Shown here: positions 59,865 through 64,000 of the stretch, piece after piece | Numbering within the stretch: the stretch's first letter is position 1 | Layout: each line of letters begins with the position of its first letter | Assembly: GCA_028023455.1 (NCBI GenBank) | Contig: JAQFVV010006255.1 | Coordinates: 2,976,001-3,040,000 of the forward strand | Direction of reading: 5' to 3' | DNA length: 64,000 nt | DNA from: Epiperipatus broadwayi | Lineage: Eukaryota; Onychophora; Udeonychophora; Euonychophora; Peripatidae | The notes under the pieces: model-generated | Seen by the model: the letters and a program-made list of their open reading frames with translations, nothing else | Databases searched by the model: none | What the model was told of the DNA's origin: nothing | Program-made: the position numbers and the translations under genes

Positions 59865-61339
59865 GTAATGTGGACAACCAATATTTTATCATGATAAATT
59901 TAATGTCCCAACTTTTACCAGACTAATTCTAAACTTTTCTTGTATTTACCAAACGCCACTCACTTAGATTTGTGAATACTAAATTCAAAGTGATTACCTA
60001 ACTAGGTTGTTTAATCAAATACATTAGTAGCATTTTAATTTCCTCATTTTTTAAGAGGAATGTTAGAAGTAGTTCCCAAACACTGTGAATACCATACTAA
60101 GTTGAATTATAGAATCATTATCATTATTGTGTGATCAGTTTTCAAAAATATTCTTTTCTCAGTCAGAGATGTGTTCATTGTTATATGCCTGCTTTATTAA
60201 TTTAATTATAGCATACTTCAAGAAATCCTAACTTCTACAAAACTTAAACTTGAAATGCTGAAAAACAATAATTGCATTTATGAATTACCAAGTGAATATA
60301 GAAGGAACTATATCAGTGAACTAGCTAACCCACTCTTAAAATAACAAACCAATGATTAAAAAGGAGAATACAAATGTGTCTAAAATACAAAGTCATGTAT
60401 ATACTAATTTACATATGTTTTCTTAGAAAAACACAAAAAATTGAGCAGAGAGGAAGAGTAAATATATATATAAAGAAGGAACTCACATGCCAATGACAAA
60501 TAATTCAATAAGTTGACTTATATGATGTTTCATAGTGTTTGGAAATTAAACATTAATATCGCTCTTAAAAAAAATTAAAAATCAAAATGACTCTCATAGA
60601 TAAGTATATACAATTTCTATTGACTGTTATCTTTAATAGAATATCTTGGTTATTTAAATCATCAATTTAGATCCAGTATTCATGAATTCAAAGATTTACC
60701 TGTTCAATTCCCAAGGTAATTATAACTGGTCATGCCAGAAACACCCGAAGAAGAAAAGGAAATAATATCATTCAAAACTTGGTATTTTTATTACTAATCT
60801 GAGTGTAGAAAATCCAAAGTTTATTTATACTTTTCTAAATATGTTTGACTTAATAATAATAACAGACTACTATGTCTTTCTTAATTAAATATTTTCTTAA
60901 TTTGAATTTTGATATTTTGTCTTATGTGCAGACTAAAATTAATGTAAATAAATGAGTCTACCAACTCTTTTGTTTCACAATTGCAAACATTCTATGCAAA
61001 GTCACTTAGTGAGACAGCTTTTTTTTTTTTTAGCAATCATAATACTCCAACAGTATATTTTGTAGATAAATGTCTTGTGAATTAAATTGGGGGATATCAA
61101 GATATTGTTAATTATACATATATAATTATTGTTTGTAGTATTAGATCTTATCGTTACTATTTTTTTTTTTTGCATTTTAATATAAAAGTTTATTTGCTGG
61201 TGGTATAACAAAATGGGTATGACGTTCTTTTGGACAATTTTCTATTTTAAATAAATAGGTATTAAGATTTTATAGATGATGTAAAGAGAGTTTTTACTTG
61301 TCTTTATGTTTTGCTGCTAAACCACAATATTTCTGGATC
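59865..61339. other. AT-rich DNA, nothing recognised
   Basis: Poly-T runs near 61019-61031 and 61160-61170. No gene or repeat recognised. Confidence 0.45.
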
Positions 61340-62200
61340 TCTTTGTTAGGGAGAGTCAACAATGTCTTTTCAAATTCTTTACAGAAATGGAGAGAGCAAT
61401 AGAAAGACTAGGGAGAGGATAGAGATACCATTAATAGGTGGTGAGAGAGTATATTCATTGTCGGGTCTTTTATTTGTGGATAATGTCTTTTTGTGCACAG
61501 AAAGAATGAACGATATGGAAGTTATGCTGAGGACATGCACAAAAATAGGTAAAAAGATAGATATTAAATTTAGTGAAGAAAAATAGAAAGTAATGATGAT
61601 TAATACTGGGGAAAGAGAAGACAAATAATTTTTATTGGGGGATATAAAGTTAAGTGTAGTAAATAAATATAACTATTTGGGAATCATCTTAAGTAATCAG
61701 AGAAATTTCTTGGATGAATGAGAGAAAAAATTGATAAATGAAGCAAAGAAAAGAAAAGGATTGATAAAGAAATTAACAGTGTTTTCATATAATAAACATG
61801 ATGTAGCTAGAAGTATATGGAAGGGAGTGACAGTAGCAGGGTTAACATAAATGGTAATGATGCATTATGTGTTAGTAAAGGGATATTAGATTACTTAGAA
61901 AAAGTACAAACAGAAGTAGGAAAACATGCATTAGATTCAGCAAAGGAGTTAATTCAAAGAGAAATGAGATGATCAACTTTTATATGTGAGATGCAAAAAG
62001 CAAAATAAAAATGTTCAGTAGATTGCAGTTTATGGATAATAAGAGAATAGCTAAAATAGTATTTAATTGAGTTAAGAGTAAAGGTCAGGCAACAAGATGG
62101 GTAAGAAAGGTAATGCAGTATACAGAAGATTTGTATAAATAACTTATGTCAGAGAAGCACATGGATATATTTGTGGTAATTGTGTTGTATGGCAAATGAA
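61340..62200 (+). pseudogene. Non-LTR retrotransposon RT fragment (C-terminal), decayed
   Basis: The plus strand reads IEIPLIGGERVYSLSGLLFV, then DNVFLCTERMNDMEVMLRTC (61422-61540), where FVDN stands at the position of the FADD catalytic box. It continues with GKKIDIKFSEEK, a stop, KVMMINTGE, then VNKYNYLGIILSNQRN (about 61650-61705), the YLG region that follows RT motif D/E in LINEs. Further stops and shifts follow; later segments such as KKLTVFSYNKHDVARSIWKG are weak. Loss of one catalytic Asp (D to N) and many stops show it is dead. It differs in sequence from the LINEs at 4763 and 36600. Clade not determined. Confidence 0.6.
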
Positions 62201-62571
62201 AACTTATTTTTTGATGGACTTTTTTTTTTTAATTTTCTGAAGTTAGAAGAGATAAACTTTTTTAAAATTGATTGCTAATATAAATTAAAAGTTATTAAAT
62301 GGTTTATTGCTTAGGAGTTCATAAGAAATTTAAACATCTGAAATAGCAGAATTAGAAATGCATTCACGGATCCTAAGTTTCAGAGTCTTCTATTTAACCA
62401 GTGCATTAAGCAGCAGCAGAAATAATGATGAAGATATATGCACTAAAAATGCACATTCTATAAGAATATTAAAGACAGGTGATAATACATCTGTTTCACT
62501 TTTCCTATTTTTTTATATTAAGCAGACTTGTCAGAATACATATAGTCTGAAACATTGTTTGTGAAATTTAT

Positions 62572-62602
<31 letters not shown>

Positions 62603-64000
62603 AACTTCACAATGTAATCTTTTAGTAGCAAATGGAAAATTGCAATGCAAAAAAAATTGGGAGCTGTTTAAAGTCATAAAAATATTTTTCATATTAAATA
62701 AGCATATCAGGAATTTCTCCCTGTGCAATAAGTGCTTAAAATTAATTATTAGCCAGATATTTGAACGACCTTTTATTTATATGAAAGATAAAAAAGTTAA
62801 TTGAAACTTAATCATTTTAATCCATTTGTTTTTGACAAAAAAGTAGCCAACTAAAAAAAATGTTTTTTTTTTTTTTTGTAAATTAGAAATCATCTAATTT
62901 TATTAATGTTGGTTCTTATATATTAAAGATTTTCAACCTGGGTAAAATGTGTTATTAATATTTTAGTAAAACATTTTCTCTTTTTATAATAATTATTTAG
63001 TATTTGAATTACAATTGGGTCTTTTTTATTATGAATATATATATATACATTTAAAATTTAAGAAGTTGCATATGTAAACTTTTTTTTACAATGGCATATT
63101 CGGACTTTTGTGGGGTATTTATGTATGTACATAAAACATTCACATCTATTTTACATTAAAATTTGTAATTCTAACACATTAAAATCTTCACTTTTGTTTC
63201 ATTTGTTAACACTTATAATCAAAATTTCATTAATGAAAATATTTTTGTATTAGATTTTATAAAATTTGTTACTAATCTTATAAGAAAATATGACATGCAG
63301 ACATATTCATAATTTGATATTTATACTTGCTTATTTATATTATTGTATATGAACTATGGTCCCAATACTGTAATTGGCTTAATTGTAAGTAAATAAAATG
63401 AATTGAATTATTATTATGTTCAACAATGTACTTTATTGACCAAAAGACGTGTTACATAGGTTTTACAAATGTTTTACAAGAGTTTTGCCAGGGTTAAAAA
63501 AGATTTATAAAAAAGAATTGTTTTTAATCTTTGACTTAAAATTTATTTGCTCTGAGCTTGACTGGTTTAGTTATATACCCTTCTGTGGTATTGGGTCTGG
63601 AACATAGCTTTTTATGTAATTAGTTGTATTTTGAAGCAGATGAACTTTCCACAAGGTTGTTAGTACATTTTATTATTATTATTTTATAGATTTTTGAATG
63701 AACTAATTTATTTTAAACTAGCTGTTTTTAATCTCCTATTGAATTCCAATTTTTTAATGCTTGATAATATACATTCTTCATCATTGCGATCAAGTAATAA
63801 AGATCTAAATTAAAAACTTTTGACGTGAGAGAAGGTTTTATACTATTGTACCTAATATAAATAAGCATTATTAGGCAAACTTGATTTCTTTATCTAGAAA
63901 AACAGCAAAACCTTTCAACTTAAAAAGAAATCCAACTTGACATTTTAGAATTGATGACAGGCTGAAAAATACTTTTACTCTTTTTTAATATATATATATG
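62201..64000. other. AT-rich DNA with a (CA)n run
   Basis: An (AC)n microsatellite lies at about 62573-62602. Poly-T runs occur at 62221-62230 and 62860-62877. Frames at 62358-62564 (plus) and 62531-62728 (minus) are short and unrecognised. Confidence 0.45.

Overview
The window looks like repeat-dominated, AT-rich intergenic or intronic DNA from an invertebrate animal. I found no host exon, canonical tRNA, rRNA or bacterial-type gene that I can defend. Every coding trace I recognise belongs to a mobile element: a Penelope-like element (PLE) with reverse transcriptase and GIY-YIG endonuclease, RTE-like and Jockey/CR1-like LINEs, a Ty3/gypsy LTR element, and a hAT-like transposase of the ZBED5/GTF2IRD2 type. 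Together with tRNA-like SINE heads, CpG-poor DNA and long ATT, AGT, ACCT and ATCT microsatellites, this fits a large methylated metazoan genome (mollusc or arthropod). I cannot assign the species from the sequence.

Layout. 1-4760: AT-rich DNA with a GC-richer patch (303-760), a two-copy direct repeat and a small palindrome. 4763-6215: RTE-like LINE, 5'-truncated and frameshifted. 6515-6950: foldback element. 8701-12749: a nearly complete PLE between 0.66-kb direct repeats (pseudo-LTRs), the best-preserved element here. 12775-12903: first copy of a foldback family that recurs at 28755, 31684 and 58979. 15480-18930: dispersed repeats around a GC-richer block. 20110-20395: ATT/AGT microsatellite. 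23700-29060: SINE-like head, second PLE relic, foldbacks, hAT relic. 34265-34708: inverted pair of PLE tails. 36600-38060: Jockey/CR1-like relic. 40540-41510: CpG-retaining stretch. 42334-42514 and 47313-47770: foldbacks, the second with a tRNA-like loop. 50690-55090: satellite array of about 14 units of 0.3 kb. 55942-56352: ACCT/ATCT microsatellite. 56890-58550: internally deleted gypsy element. 61340-62200: another LINE RT relic.

The most interesting signal is the recurrent foldback family. Its unit is about 0.45 kb, ends in GTTTTGCCTGTTTTA, is followed directly by the start of another unit, and carries a hammerhead-ribozyme-like motif (CTGATGA, short hairpin, GAAAC, TAGTC). The hairpin shows one compensatory A-U/G-C change between copies. 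Two insertions consist of an inverted partial unit joined to a full forward unit and are flanked by probable 10-13 bp target-site duplications. This resembles the architecture described for small ribozyme-bearing non-autonomous retroelements (retrozymes), with PLEs as a candidate source of enzymes. The PLE tails in the window carry a related but altered motif. Activity is not shown: all copies deviate from the hammerhead consensus.
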